From Candidatus Moraniibacteriota bacterium (GTDB lineage: Bacteria > Patescibacteriota > Minisyncoccia > Moranbacterales > UBA1568): a DNA stretch of 42,382 nucleotides. How positions within the stretch are numbered: position 1 is the stretch's first letter; each line of letters begins with the position of its first letter. Shown piece after piece: positions 1 to 8,845 of the stretch. Under the pieces are notes generated by a model. That model did not search any database, had not been told where the DNA came from, and was given only the letters and a program-made list of their open reading frames with translations. The stretch lies in the NCBI GenBank assembly GCA_023261695.1, contig JAHFON010000007.1, positions 1-42,382 on the forward strand, given 5' to 3'. The translations under genes and the position numbers were made by a program.

Positions 1-260
1 AGAACAGTTTTATAGGTGGGCACATTCTTGATTTTTGAGGTTGTTGTTTTAGAGGACTGTGCTCCGAATCCATCATCTTCATTTTCAAAATCCCATCCCT
101 CGTCATTCTCACCTTCACCATTATCCGCAGATACGGAAGCAACTAATGGCTGATGATGAAACGTTTGGAAAAAATACGCCGTGGCGACCAGTACCATCAC
201 CACGCATAAAAAAGTAGTAATGCGAGATATAACGTGATGAAAATGAATATGTTTGATCAT
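1..260 (-). CDS. Partial CDS running off the left window edge; N-terminal membrane-anchored hypothetical protein
   Basis: Reverse-strand reading from ATG at 258-260 gives MIKHIHFHHVISRITTFLCVVMVLVATAYFFQTFHHQPLVASVSADNGEGENDEGWDFENEDDGFGAQ... with no stop to position 1; not in the ORF track because it is truncated. Confidence 0.7.
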   Translation of the reverse strand, partial: MIKHIHFHHVISRITTFLCVVMVLVATAYFFQTFHHQPLVASVSADNGEGENDEGWDFENEDDGFGAQSSKTTTSKIKNVPTYKTV

Positions 261-278
261 AACCGTTTCCTAAAACAT

Positions 279-674
279 TTAGGATGTTTTCGTGGTACGC
301 GTACTCTTGGGTTTCGCTGTCTGTGTGATATCGACGTTGCTGGAACTGGCCACCGGAACAAGTTGTTCTACCGTCGTGGTGGTTTGTTTTTGATTTTTCT
401 GTATGAGAGAGGGCTGATTTTTCAGCAATTCTTCATATTGTTTTTTGGCCATCTCCATACTCTGCTTTGACGCAGTCCGGCTTTGCAAAACGCTTTCCAA
501 ATAAAGTTTTCGCGCCTGATCAAGATCGCGCACATTATTAAGAAATTGTTCCCGGTCAAAACCGCTCTTCGCTAAACGTTTGTTTTCTTCAGCGGCCAAA
601 ACGGCGAAATACGCTCCCCCAAAGAGAATAATGAAAATCAGTATGACGATAACGCGTATTTTTGTTTTTCCCAT
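279..674 (-). CDS. Hypothetical membrane-anchored coiled-coil protein
   Basis: 131-aa ORF with N-terminal TM helix (IRVIVILIFIILFGGAYFAVLAA) and charged helical body; same strand as and just upstream of the truncated gene. Confidence 0.7.
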   Translation of the reverse strand: MGKTKIRVIVILIFIILFGGAYFAVLAAEENKRLAKSGFDREQFLNNVRDLDQARKLYLESVLQSRTASKQSMEMAKKQYEELLKNQPSLIQKNQKQTTTTVEQLVPVASSSNVDITQTAKPKSTRTTKTS

Positions 675-791
675 AAATTATGCAACTATGCCTTATCCAA
701 AGCACAGATAATATATCACATTTTTCACTTCTCGTCACGATAATGGAAGCGCTTGCGCTTTGTCATAGCCCTGATACAGTATAGTTGATAT

Positions 792-1952
792 ATGCACGTA
801 CTCTCCATTGAAACATCCTGCGATGAAACTGCGGCGGCTGTCATAAACTTGACTGACGCTCAAGCCACCGTACTCGCCAATGTGGTTTCTTCGCAAGCCT
901 CACTTCACGCCAAGTGGGGCGGCGTCGTGCCGCAACTGGCCGCGCGCGAGCATATCAGAAATATCGTCCCCGTAATTGAAGAGGCGCTGACGCGCGCCAA
1001 CCTAAAACCGCAAGATATAGATCTCATCGCTGTCACTCAAGGGCCCGGGTTGATGCCTGCCCTGCTCATCGGTGTGAGTGCCGGAAAAACACTGGCTTTT
1101 GTCTGGAAAAAACCGCTCATCGGCATCAATCATCTGGAAGGACACATCTACGCGAATTTTTTAAATTCGCCAACTCCTTTGCTCAAGGCGCGCCAATCTG
1201 TCTTACTTGAGCAGCGGCCTCGGACTGAAAACTCCAAAAAAATATTTCCTCTCGTTGCGCTGATTGTTTCCGGCGGACACACGCAACTGGTATTGATGCG
1301 AAAACATTTCAGTTACACATTGCTCGGCGAAACGCAAGACGACGCGGCGGGCGAAGCGTTCGACAAAATAGCGAGGCTTCTAAACCTTGCTTACCCGGGC
1401 GGACCAGAAATCGCGAAACGCGCCGATGCTTTCTGCAAAAACATTCTTCAAAATTCAGAAGCTAAAAACTACAAACTAAAAACCAAAAACTTCCCCTTCC
1501 CCCGGCCGATGTTGCAAAGTAACGATTTCAATTTTTCTTTCTCCGGACTGAAAACCGCCGTCCTGTATTTTTTGAAAAAACATCAAACCAGAATGCAAGA
1601 CGAAAAATTTATTGATGAAGTCTGCTATGAATTCCAGGAAGCAATCGTGGATACGCTGGTAAGTAAAACTAAAAGAGCTCTCAAATTTTATAAGCCGCAC
1701 GCTTTGGTCATCGCCGGCGGCGTATCAGCCAATGTTAGATTACGAGAACAGATGCGGGCTCTCATCAACAGAGATTTTCCTGATACACAATTCCTCACAC
1801 CGGAATTTTCTTACTCGCTGGACAATGCCGCGATGATCGGGGCCGCCGCCGCGATGCGCTTTGAATATATGAACGAAAAACAGAGAGAAAAACTTCTGTC
1901 TTCCGCGCCAGTTCTTGATCCCAATGCCAATCTGCCGCTTTCTTCCATTTGA
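792..1952 (+). CDS. tsaD: tRNA N6-adenosine threonylcarbamoyltransferase
   Basis: MHVLSIETSCDETAAAV, GPGLMPALLIGVSAGKTLA, HLEGHIYAN, SGGHTQLVLM, DDAAGEAFDKIAR, GGVSANVRLR: TsaD/Kae1 motifs. Confidence 0.97.
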   Translation: MHVLSIETSCDETAAAVINLTDAQATVLANVVSSQASLHAKWGGVVPQLAAREHIRNIVPVIEEALTRANLKPQDIDLIAVTQGPGLMPALLIGVSAGKTLAFVWKKPLIGINHLEGHIYANFLNSPTPLLKARQSVLLEQRPRTENSKKIFPLVALIVSGGHTQLVLMRKHFSYTLLGETQDDAAGEAFDKIARLLNLAYPGGPEIAKRADAFCKNILQNSEAKNYKLKTKNFPFPRPMLQSNDFNFSFSGLKTAVLYFLKKHQTRMQDEKFIDEVCYEFQEAIVDTLVSKTKRALKFYKPHALVIAGGVSANVRLREQMRALINRDFPDTQFLTPEFSYSLDNAAMIGAAAAMRFEYMNEKQREKLLSSAPVLDPNANLPLSSI

Positions 1953-2016
1953 AAAGGCCGCCCCCTCGTGTTAGTCTGTGCTTATACAGAATTGCTTTTT
2001 GTGTTTTTTGTTTGTT

Positions 2017-4674
2017 ATGGATACACATCAAATTTCCAAAACTTATAACGCGCAAGAGTGGGAAGACAAGCTCTATGCCAAGTGGGAGGAGAATGGTTTA
2101 TTTCAGCCCGATACTTGTCAATCCCAAAAGCGTTATTCCAACATTCTGCCGCCACCCAATGCCAATGGGGAGCTTCACATCGGGCATATTTCCGGTTATA
2201 CCGTGATGGATATTTTTGGCCGTTTTGAGCGAATGAAAGGCAAGAAAACGCTTCTTCTGCCCGGCAAGGATCACGCCGGCATCCAAACACAAGTGGTTTT
2301 TGAAAAAAAACTCCGCGCCGAAAAAAATCTCACGCGCCGCGATCTCGGCCGGGAAAAATTCTACGACGCCGTTTACGCATTCTGCACAGAGCGCGCGAAT
2401 TATATGCGCGCACAGGAAAAAAAGATCGGGCTTTCCGCAGACTGGTCGCGCGAGAAATTCACGCTTGATCCGGAAGTCTCGCGACGCGTACTGGAAACAT
2501 TTGTGCAAATGTATAAAGACGGAATAATTTATCGCGGCAAACGCATCATCAACTGGTGTCCGCGTTGCGCCACCGCTCTCTCGGATATTGAAGTCATCCG
2601 CACAGAAACCGCGGGGAAACTTTATTTCATCAAATACCCTATTAAAAATTCCGGCCAGTTCGTAACCGTCGCCACCACCCGTCCAGAAACTATGCTCGGC
2701 GATACGGCTGTGGCTGTCCACCCCGATGACACGCGCTATACCGATCTTATTGGAAAGACGCTTATCCTGCCGTTACAAAACAGGGAAATACCCATCATTG
2801 CTGACCGGAGGATAGATTCAACCTTTGGAACCGGCGCGGTCAAAATCACCCCCGCTCACGATCCGCTCGATTGGGAAATCGGAAAAGATCATTCCTTGGA
2901 CGCTTTGCAAGTCATTGATGAAAAAGCCTCTATAAGCTCACTCGGAGGAATGTACGCCGGACTTTCAGTCAAGGATGCCCGCAAGAAAATTCTCTATGAT
3001 CTCGCGCGCCTCGGACTGCTCGAAAAAGAAAACGATCACGCGATCAATCTTTCACAGTGCGAGCGTTGCAAGACGACCATTGAACCGCTAGTTTCCGAAC
3101 AATGGTTCATCAATGTGGATGCGCCAAAATATTCACTGAAGAAAAAATCCATTGAAGCGCTTCGGTCTAACGCGATTGCGTTTCATCCGGAAAATATGCG
3201 GGATCAAATGATTCATTGGCTGGATAATCTGCACGACTGGTGCATCTCAAGACAAATCTGGTGGGGACACCGCATCCCGGTGTGGTACTGCCTGGCGTAT
3301 GACAAAGGACAATGCCAACTGAAATGCAAAGATCCGATTGTTTCCGTAAGCCGTCCTTCCCTCTGCCCGATTTGCGGGAGTGAAGATTTAAAACAAGACG
3401 AAGACACACTGGATACCTGGTTCTCGTCAGGGCAGTGGCCATATACCGCATTGGGTTATCCGGAATCCGATGACTCCAAAATATTTTATCCGACCGATAC
3501 TATGATAATGGGACGCGATCTGCTCTTTTTCTGGGCTTCCCGTATGCTAATGTTCGGACTCTATCGCACCCGAGAGACACCCTTCAGACATTTATATTTT
3601 ACCGGACTGGTGCGCGACAAAGAAGGACAAAAAATGTCAAAGTCCCAGGGCAACGGCATTGATCCCTTGGCAATGATCGAAAAATACGGGGCCGACGCTC
3701 TGCGTATGGCGCTCGTCATAGGCGGAACGCCGGGCAACGATATTCGTATGTACGATGAAAAAATCGAAGCCGCCCGCAATTTCACGAACAAACTCTGGAA
3801 TATCGGACGTTATGTCAATGCGACGATAATCAAAAATCAGGTGTCGGAAGTTCCGGCAAATCCGGAGCCAAAAAATCCCGCCGATCATTGGATTCTTTCG
3901 CGCTTGCAAGAAGTCAACGGCGAAGTGACGCGGCTTTTGGAAAATTATCAGCCCTCTTTAGCCGGAGAAAAACTGCGCGATTTCACTTGGGGAGAATTCG
4001 CGGATTGGTACGTGGAAATTCACAAGATAACCAAGAACGACAAAGTGCTGTGTTATGTTTTTGAAATTCTTCTCAAGCTCTGGCACCCATTTATGCCCTT
4101 CGTCACAGAAGCCGTCTATCAAACGTTTCATCCCGACGCCAAAACTTTTTTGATGATTGAAAATTGGCCGGATAATCTGGCTCTTGAAATAAACTCTGCT
4201 GACGCAAATAGATTTCAATCCGTTATCGGCATCATTCAAAAGATCCGCGCCACGCGCGCTTTCTACAAAATAAATCCCACACAACAACTCTCCCTTTCGA
4301 TAAAAGAAGGCGTTCGGGAATGGACGTTGATCCGAGACAATAATGAGATTTTCCAACGTCTCGCGCGTGTTTCCGACATTCACGTTATCAACCTAACTGA
4401 CCCAGCTCCCGAAAAAAGCCTCCGGATCAGTTTTGGGGTTCTGGATGTTTATATCAAATTAGAAGGCGTAATAGATTTCAAGGCCGAGCAGGAACGGCTC
4501 GGAAAAGAAAAGAAGGAAAAAGAAAAATATATCTCCTCTCTGAAAACAAAATTGGAAAATGAAAACTTTATTGAACGCGCCAAACCAGATATCGTCCAAG
4601 CGGAACAAATGAAATTAGAAGAAGCGTGCAAGCAACTTTCTGATCTGGAACAGCATATTGCTTTGCTCCGCTAA
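2017..4674 (+). CDS. valS: Valine--tRNA ligase
   Basis: HIGH motif (GELHIGHISGYTVMDI), KMSKSQGNGIDPL, editing-domain TTRPETMLGDTAVAVHP, C-terminal coiled coil. Start moved from 1978 to MDTHQISKTYNAQEWE. Confidence 0.96.
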   Translation: MDTHQISKTYNAQEWEDKLYAKWEENGLFQPDTCQSQKRYSNILPPPNANGELHIGHISGYTVMDIFGRFERMKGKKTLLLPGKDHAGIQTQVVFEKKLRAEKNLTRRDLGREKFYDAVYAFCTERANYMRAQEKKIGLSADWSREKFTLDPEVSRRVLETFVQMYKDGIIYRGKRIINWCPRCATALSDIEVIRTETAGKLYFIKYPIKNSGQFVTVATTRPETMLGDTAVAVHPDDTRYTDLIGKTLILPLQNREIPIIADRRIDSTFGTGAVKITPAHDPLDWEIGKDHSLDALQVIDEKASISSLGGMYAGLSVKDARKKILYDLARLGLLEKENDHAINLSQCERCKTTIEPLVSEQWFINVDAPKYSLKKKSIEALRSNAIAFHPENMRDQMIHWLDNLHDWCISRQIWWGHRIPVWYCLAYDKGQCQLKCKDPIVSVSRPSLCPICGSEDLKQDEDTLDTWFSSGQWPYTALGYPESDDSKIFYPTDTMIMGRDLLFFWASRMLMFGLYRTRETPFRHLYFTGLVRDKEGQKMSKSQGNGIDPLAMIEKYGADALRMALVIGGTPGNDIRMYDEKIEAARNFTNKLWNIGRYVNATIIKNQVSEVPANPEPKNPADHWILSRLQEVNGEVTRLLENYQPSLAGEKLRDFTWGEFADWYVEIHKITKNDKVLCYVFEILLKLWHPFMPFVTEAVYQTFHPDAKTFLMIENWPDNLALEINSADANRFQSVIGIIQKIRATRAFYKINPTQQLSLSIKEGVREWTLIRDNNEIFQRLARVSDIHVINLTDPAPEKSLRISFGVLDVYIKLEGVIDFKAEQERLGKEKKEKEKYISSLKTKLENENFIERAKPDIVQAEQMKLEEACKQLSDLEQHIALLR

Positions 4675-4728
4675 AAAAATTTAGTCCCGTAAGAACTAAC
4701 GATATCGTTTGGATTGAACCTGAAAGTA

Positions 4729-4876
4729 CTTTCCCAGCCAGTTTTCTTTGAGGAGGCTTTTTCATCCGAAGCGGGCAGGGTTTTTTGCTTTTAGCAAAAA
4801 GAGCGAGGATGAAAACTGAACGAGTAAGTTCGCTGGACGAACGAGAGTACTCCGAAAAGAAAACTGGTTAGGAAAG
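4729..4876 (+). other. Structured intergenic element E1 (candidate ncRNA or palindromic repeat element)
   Basis: Closing inverted repeat CTTTCCCAGCCAGTTTTCTTT (4729-4749) / AAAGAAAACTGGTTAGGAAAG (4856-4876): 19 of 21 positions complementary, central 12 bp perfect. Internal hairpins TTTTGCT-TTT-AGCAAAA and GTTCG-CTGGA-CGAAC, and stem TTTTTCATCC/GGATGAAAA. Shares motifs with E2. Confidence 0.7.
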
Positions 4877-4918
4877 GTGTAATGATGTTCAAAAATCTAA
4901 CATTTTTTATTCTAATCT

Positions 4919-5410
4919 ATGTCATTTATAACTATCATTTTATTCGGCGGACTTGCGGCGAGTTTTTCTCTAATCATAGAAATTTTGACAAGCGTTCTCT
5001 TCCCTGTATCGCAGACAATCGCACTTGGTCTTTCTCCCGCGCTTTCTTTCACAACTTTTCTTGCTTTCTTGAGCATCGCCGGCATTGAAGAATTATCCAA
5101 ATACATTTTTCTTAGACAATACGCGAAACGTTTTCTTTCTGACTTTCCATCAGCCATAACGAAAAGCGTATTGCTTGGAATCAGTTTTGGATTGGGCTTC
5201 GCCGCTTTGGAAATATTTCTTATTTGGTATAATCTCACGCGACTGCCGCTTTGGGCGCTTTTTGGTTCGGCTGGTCTGCACATATTTACCAGCGTAGTTT
5301 TCACCGTCTTTCTGTTCTCCGTTGCCCAAAAACGTTTCACACGCGAAACGCTAATCGCGCTGGCTATTTTTTCTCATCTGCTCTATAATGTACTCGTATT
5401 TTCCCAGTGA
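4919..5410 (+). CDS. PrsW-like intramembrane metalloprotease family protein
   Basis: Multi-TM ORF with GIEELSKY (EExxK), GLGFAALE, and His-containing TM helices (LHIFTSV, SHLLYNVL) typical of PrsW. Confidence 0.75.
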   Translation: MSFITIILFGGLAASFSLIIEILTSVLFPVSQTIALGLSPALSFTTFLAFLSIAGIEELSKYIFLRQYAKRFLSDFPSAITKSVLLGISFGLGFAALEIFLIWYNLTRLPLWALFGSAGLHIFTSVVFTVFLFSVAQKRFTRETLIALAIFSHLLYNVLVFSQ

Positions 5411-5524
5411 AAATTACGCAAAAAAAATACGTGGTTTTGGTCTGCTTGCGTATTTGTGTAAAGTGCTATATATTTAACTGGAAATGATAATTTATTTAAT
5501 ATCATAAGCACTAAATAATATCTT

Positions 5525-6055
5525 ATGCTAAAACAAAAACGCTCGTTTTTTGAACGTCTCACCGGCGCCAAAGACATACAGGGCGGAGACTATCGCGAGT
5601 CAGTACCTATTTATAGCGAAGAAAAAGAAACTACAATTACTATGAACGAAACATCTCCCGCTTTCGCGGCGCGCAACGAAGAATCTTGGACGCCCTCCAC
5701 TTTCTCCCAATCCAATGATAGCGGCGAGGGACAACTTACGATTGACGTCTATCAGACTGAAAACGACATCGTCATTAAATCAACTATTGCCGGAGTCAAG
5801 CCGGAAGATTTGGACGTTTCAATCAACAACGATATGGTAACGGTCAAAGGCGAACGTAAAAATGAGGAAATCGTTGAAAATGGCAACTATTACTATCAAG
5901 AATGTTATTGGGGATCTTTTTCCCGTTCCGTTCTCCTGCCGGTGGACGTCATTCCGGAAAAAGCCGACGCCTCATTGAAAAACGGTATCTTGACCATTCG
6001 TCTGCCCAAGGCTGACACAACCAGAGTCAAAAAAATCCAAGTGCGCGGTTTTTAA
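5525..6055 (+). CDS. Hsp20/alpha-crystallin family small heat shock protein
   Basis: LTIDVYQTENDIVIKSTIAGVKPEDLDVSINNDMVTVKGER...GSFSRSVLLPVDVIPEKADASLKNGILTIRLPKA: alpha-crystallin domain. Confidence 0.92.
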   Translation: MLKQKRSFFERLTGAKDIQGGDYRESVPIYSEEKETTITMNETSPAFAARNEESWTPSTFSQSNDSGEGQLTIDVYQTENDIVIKSTIAGVKPEDLDVSINNDMVTVKGERKNEEIVENGNYYYQECYWGSFSRSVLLPVDVIPEKADASLKNGILTIRLPKADTTRVKKIQVRGF

Positions 6056-6132
6056 GTTTCTCACACAATTGTTGGGAAGTTTTCTGACTTGTTTTTTTGG
6101 TGTGTTTTGTTTTCGTTTTCCCTTTTTGTTTC

Positions 6133-7422
6133 ATGAAAACCTTCGTTATTCGCCGTACCCTTGTTCTCGCTTCCAAAATATTCGGCTTGGGAGTTTTGAG
6201 TGTTGCTGTTTTTTCCCCTAGCATAACTTATGGTATCACCCCTGATTCCATCATCCTTCAAGCAGGAGATTATAAGGAGACTATTTATTCCGATAACATT
6301 CCGTCTTTCATACGCTTGGATACACGTACGGTTTACTCTACAACTCTGCGTTCCGAAATAGAAAATACCGCTTTCTGTCCGACCCAAAAAATTTTCTGTG
6401 CGTTTTCACTTTCCCGATTTCTCAATCAACATATTCATACCACCGCCACAAAAAAAATTGACGATCCCGCCTTAGAAACATTTATCAAAGAGTTCGCCGA
6501 CAAGGTTGTCCAGGATCCGGTTGACGCAAAATTTTCCGTTCTTGACGGCCGCGTCATCATCGCCGAGCCGGAAAAACCCGGCGCTCGGCTCAAAGAAAAA
6601 GAAAGTGTCACGCTTCTGAAACGCGCCTTAGAAAATTCCGAAGCTGGAACCGTTAAAATTTCTTTACCCACTGAAATCGCGCAACCGAAACTCGTCGCCA
6701 GCGACCGAGAACGGCTCGGACTGAAAGAACTTGTTGGCGAAGGACATACCAATTTCCAAGGTTCTCCCAAAAATCGCATTTACAATATCAAACGCGCCTT
6801 GGAACAATTTCAAAATATCATCATTAATGCCGGCCAAGAGTTTTCCTTCGTAAATTATTTAGGCGAGGTGGACGGCGAACACGGCTATCTTCCAGAACTC
6901 GTTATCAAAAATAATCGTACCGAACCGGAATTTGGCGGCGGCATCTGCCAGGTGTCCAGCACCATTTTCAGAGCCGCTATTTACAGCGGACTAAAAATCA
7001 CACAACGCCGTAATCACGCTTATCCCGTAAGATACTACAGGCCTTATGGTATGGACGCTACCGTCTACATCCCCAAACCGGATCTCGCTTTCATTAACAA
7101 CACGCCCGGAGCTATTCTCGTACAATCAACTATCGAAGGCACCGAGCTCATTTTTCGTTTCTACGGCACCAAAAACGGTCGCATCGTAACTATTGACGGG
7201 CCACATATCTTACAAAGCAATCCGGACGGCAGTATGAAAACCGTCTTCAGCCAATTAGTCACAGATGCCGCTGGGACAAATCTTATTAACGACAGTTTCT
7301 GGAGCAACTACAAATCGCCCAGTCTTTTCCCGCATCCCGGCGAAGAGCCGATTTACACAACGAAACCGAAAGGTTGGTCTGAAAGGCAATGGAGTGAATA
7401 CCAGAAAATCCATCCGAGATAA
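6133..7422 (+). CDS. VanW family protein
   Basis: GQEFSFVNYLGEVDGEHGYLPELVI...GGGICQVSSTIFRAAIYSGLKITQRRNHAYPVRYY: VanW signature. Start taken at MKTFVIRR. Confidence 0.88.
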   Translation: MKTFVIRRTLVLASKIFGLGVLSVAVFSPSITYGITPDSIILQAGDYKETIYSDNIPSFIRLDTRTVYSTTLRSEIENTAFCPTQKIFCAFSLSRFLNQHIHTTATKKIDDPALETFIKEFADKVVQDPVDAKFSVLDGRVIIAEPEKPGARLKEKESVTLLKRALENSEAGTVKISLPTEIAQPKLVASDRERLGLKELVGEGHTNFQGSPKNRIYNIKRALEQFQNIIINAGQEFSFVNYLGEVDGEHGYLPELVIKNNRTEPEFGGGICQVSSTIFRAAIYSGLKITQRRNHAYPVRYYRPYGMDATVYIPKPDLAFINNTPGAILVQSTIEGTELIFRFYGTKNGRIVTIDGPHILQSNPDGSMKTVFSQLVTDAAGTNLINDSFWSNYKSPSLFPHPGEEPIYTTKPKGWSERQWSEYQKIHPR

Positions 7423-7428
7423 TTTCCA

Positions 7429-7457
7429 TTGACCATTCTATTATTTTTTGCTACAAT
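7429..7457 (+). promoter_or_regulatory. Sigma70-type promoter for the tRNA cluster
   Basis: TTGACC (7429-7434), 17-bp spacer, TACAAT (7452-7457), about 59 bp upstream of tRNA-Lys. Confidence 0.75.
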
Positions 7458-7515
7458 CGCTTTGCGTTTTGCTTTCACAAACGTTTTTTGTTTGCTTGAA
7501 AAAAAGTTTTTCGCC

Positions 7516-7588
7516 GGGCGCATAGCTCAGTTGGTAGAGCAGTGGCCTCTTAAGCCAACGGTCGTAGGTTCGAATCCTACTGCGCCCA
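7516..7588 (+). tRNA. tRNA-Lys(CTT)
   Basis: Cloverleaf: acceptor GGGCGCA/TGCGCCC, anticodon loop CTCTTAA, T arm GTAGGTTCGAATCCTAC; CCA not encoded. Confidence 0.93.
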
Positions 7589-7610
7589 CAGAGAAGCTGG
7601 TGTTGGATCT

Positions 7611-7682
7611 GCCCCGATAGCTTAATGGATAAAGCGGGACTCTTCTAAGGTCTTGATGGGAGTCCGATTCTCTCTCGGGGCA
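7611..7682 (+). tRNA. tRNA-Arg(TCT)
   Basis: Acceptor GCCCCGA/TCGGGGC, anticodon loop CTTCTAA, T loop TCCGATT; CCA not encoded. Confidence 0.92.
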
Positions 7683-7720
7683 CATACGGAAAAACAATTT
7701 GATTTTTATAGAACCCACGG

Positions 7721-7794
7721 GGGTGACTATCGTCTAATGGCAAGACAGCGGTTTGTGGTACCGTGAACGAGGGTCCGATTCCCTCTAGTCACCC
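7721..7794 (+). tRNA. tRNA-His(GTG)
   Basis: Acceptor GGTGACT/AGTCACC with G-1:C73, anticodon loop TTGTGGT, T arm GAGGGTCCGATTCCCTC. Confidence 0.93.
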
Positions 7795-7809
7795 CCGTGG
7801 GGTTTATCG

Positions 7810-8577
7810 TCAATTTTTTATTTCGTAAGTCAAATCCATCCTCACTTTTCCGGATTTAACTCCAGGCTCAATAACCGGAGCCACTTTAGTTTGAGAAGAA
7901 ACCTCACCAGCTCCGCCAAAACCCGTGGTAAAATCTGGCTGGATACCGCCACTCTCTTCTTCAAAAATAGAAATTAAACGCCCAACTCTGAAATTTCCCG
8001 CTCTGGCAATCTCCTGCGCTTTCTTTTGCGCTTTGCCTATAGCCTCCGCGCGCGCTTTCTGTTGCGCGTCACTATCATCATCCACCACAAAATCAATGCC
8101 AGAAACCGTATTGGCGCCTTTCTCTGTGATGCCAGACAAAATATTCCCCAGCTTCTCCAGATCGCGCACTTTAATGGTCAGCGTTTGCGTCAATGTGTAA
8201 CCGGAAATTGACGGGGGCGGACAAGCTGATCGGTCGGCACAATTTGGATAAGTATAACGCGGCGAAAGCGCGTACTGGCTCGTTTTTAAGTCTTTTTTAT
8301 CCACGCCCTGCTCTTTCAAAAAAGCGTTGATGGTGTTCATTTTTTCCGCATTCTGTTTCTGTATGTCAGCCACATTGTTTCCGCCTTCCGTCACGACACT
8401 TGCGGTAAATGTTGCTATATCAGTTGCGACTTCCGTATTCGCCTCGCCCACTACCGTAAATGAATTCTGGTTCGTCAGATTGACCGATCGGCCATACTGA
8501 TAAACGTAGGCCGCCACTGAAAGTGAAAGCAGGACCAAAGCCGAGACTTTGAGACGCTTGATAAAATCATCAGACAT
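7810..8577 (-). CDS. SIMPL (DUF541) domain-containing protein
   Basis: FTVVGEANTEVATDIATFTASVVTEGGNNVADIQKQNAEKMNTINAFLKEQGVDKKDLKTSQYALSPRYTY...GYTLTQTLTIKVRDLEKLG: SIMPL family; N-terminal TM. Confidence 0.9.
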   Translation of the reverse strand: MSDDFIKRLKVSALVLLSLSVAAYVYQYGRSVNLTNQNSFTVVGEANTEVATDIATFTASVVTEGGNNVADIQKQNAEKMNTINAFLKEQGVDKKDLKTSQYALSPRYTYPNCADRSACPPPSISGYTLTQTLTIKVRDLEKLGNILSGITEKGANTVSGIDFVVDDDSDAQQKARAEAIGKAQKKAQEIARAGNFRVGRLISIFEEESGGIQPDFTTGFGGAGEVSSQTKVAPVIEPGVKSGKVRMDLTYEIKN

Positions 8578-8733
8578 ATTTGCAATATTAAAAATAATAC
8601 TTCACAATGCGCAGTATACACTATTTTCTGTGGGTTACAAACCGCGTCATACTTCAGATTACCACTATGTTTTTGTATTTTTCCGTGTTGACGTCTTGTG
8701 GGCTTTGAGCTAGGTTGAGAGTTGTATTCTACC

Positions 8734-8806
8734 GCGCTCGTAGCTCAGTGGATAGAGCATCTGGCTTCGAACCAGAGGGTCGGGGGTCCGATTCCCTCCG
8801 AGCGCA
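8734..8806 (+). tRNA. tRNA-Arg(TCG)
   Basis: Acceptor GCGCTCG/CGAGCGC, anticodon loop CTTCGAA, T arm GGGGGTCCGATTCCCTC. Confidence 0.92.
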
Positions 8807-8845
8807 CTATTTACAAAATTGCATTTCAGATTAGAATTTAGTATT

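Noticed and set aside
735-770. AAGCGCTTGCGCTT hairpin upstream of tsaD as a regulatory RNA
   Set aside because: Short stem with a two-base loop overlapping the likely -35 region; more simply part of the divergent promoter region.
2098-4383. Minus-strand ORFs of 90-207 aa inside valS
   Set aside because: Shadow ORFs antisense to a well-conserved gene.
4729-4876. E1 as a T-box riboswitch for valS
   Set aside because: It lies downstream of valS, not in its leader, and I see no recognisable T-box AGGGUGGNACCGCG-like segment.
4690-4876. E1 as an integron attC site
   Set aside because: No convincing RYYYAAC/GTTRRRY pair at the correct ends, no integrase gene, and no cassette array; E2 shows no such ends either.
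7429-7620. 63-aa + ORF overlapping the tRNA cluster (and the 7527..7718 minus ORF)
   Set aside because: Overlaps tRNA-Lys and its promoter; typical spurious tRNA-derived peptides (AQLVEQWPLKPTVVGSNPTAP).
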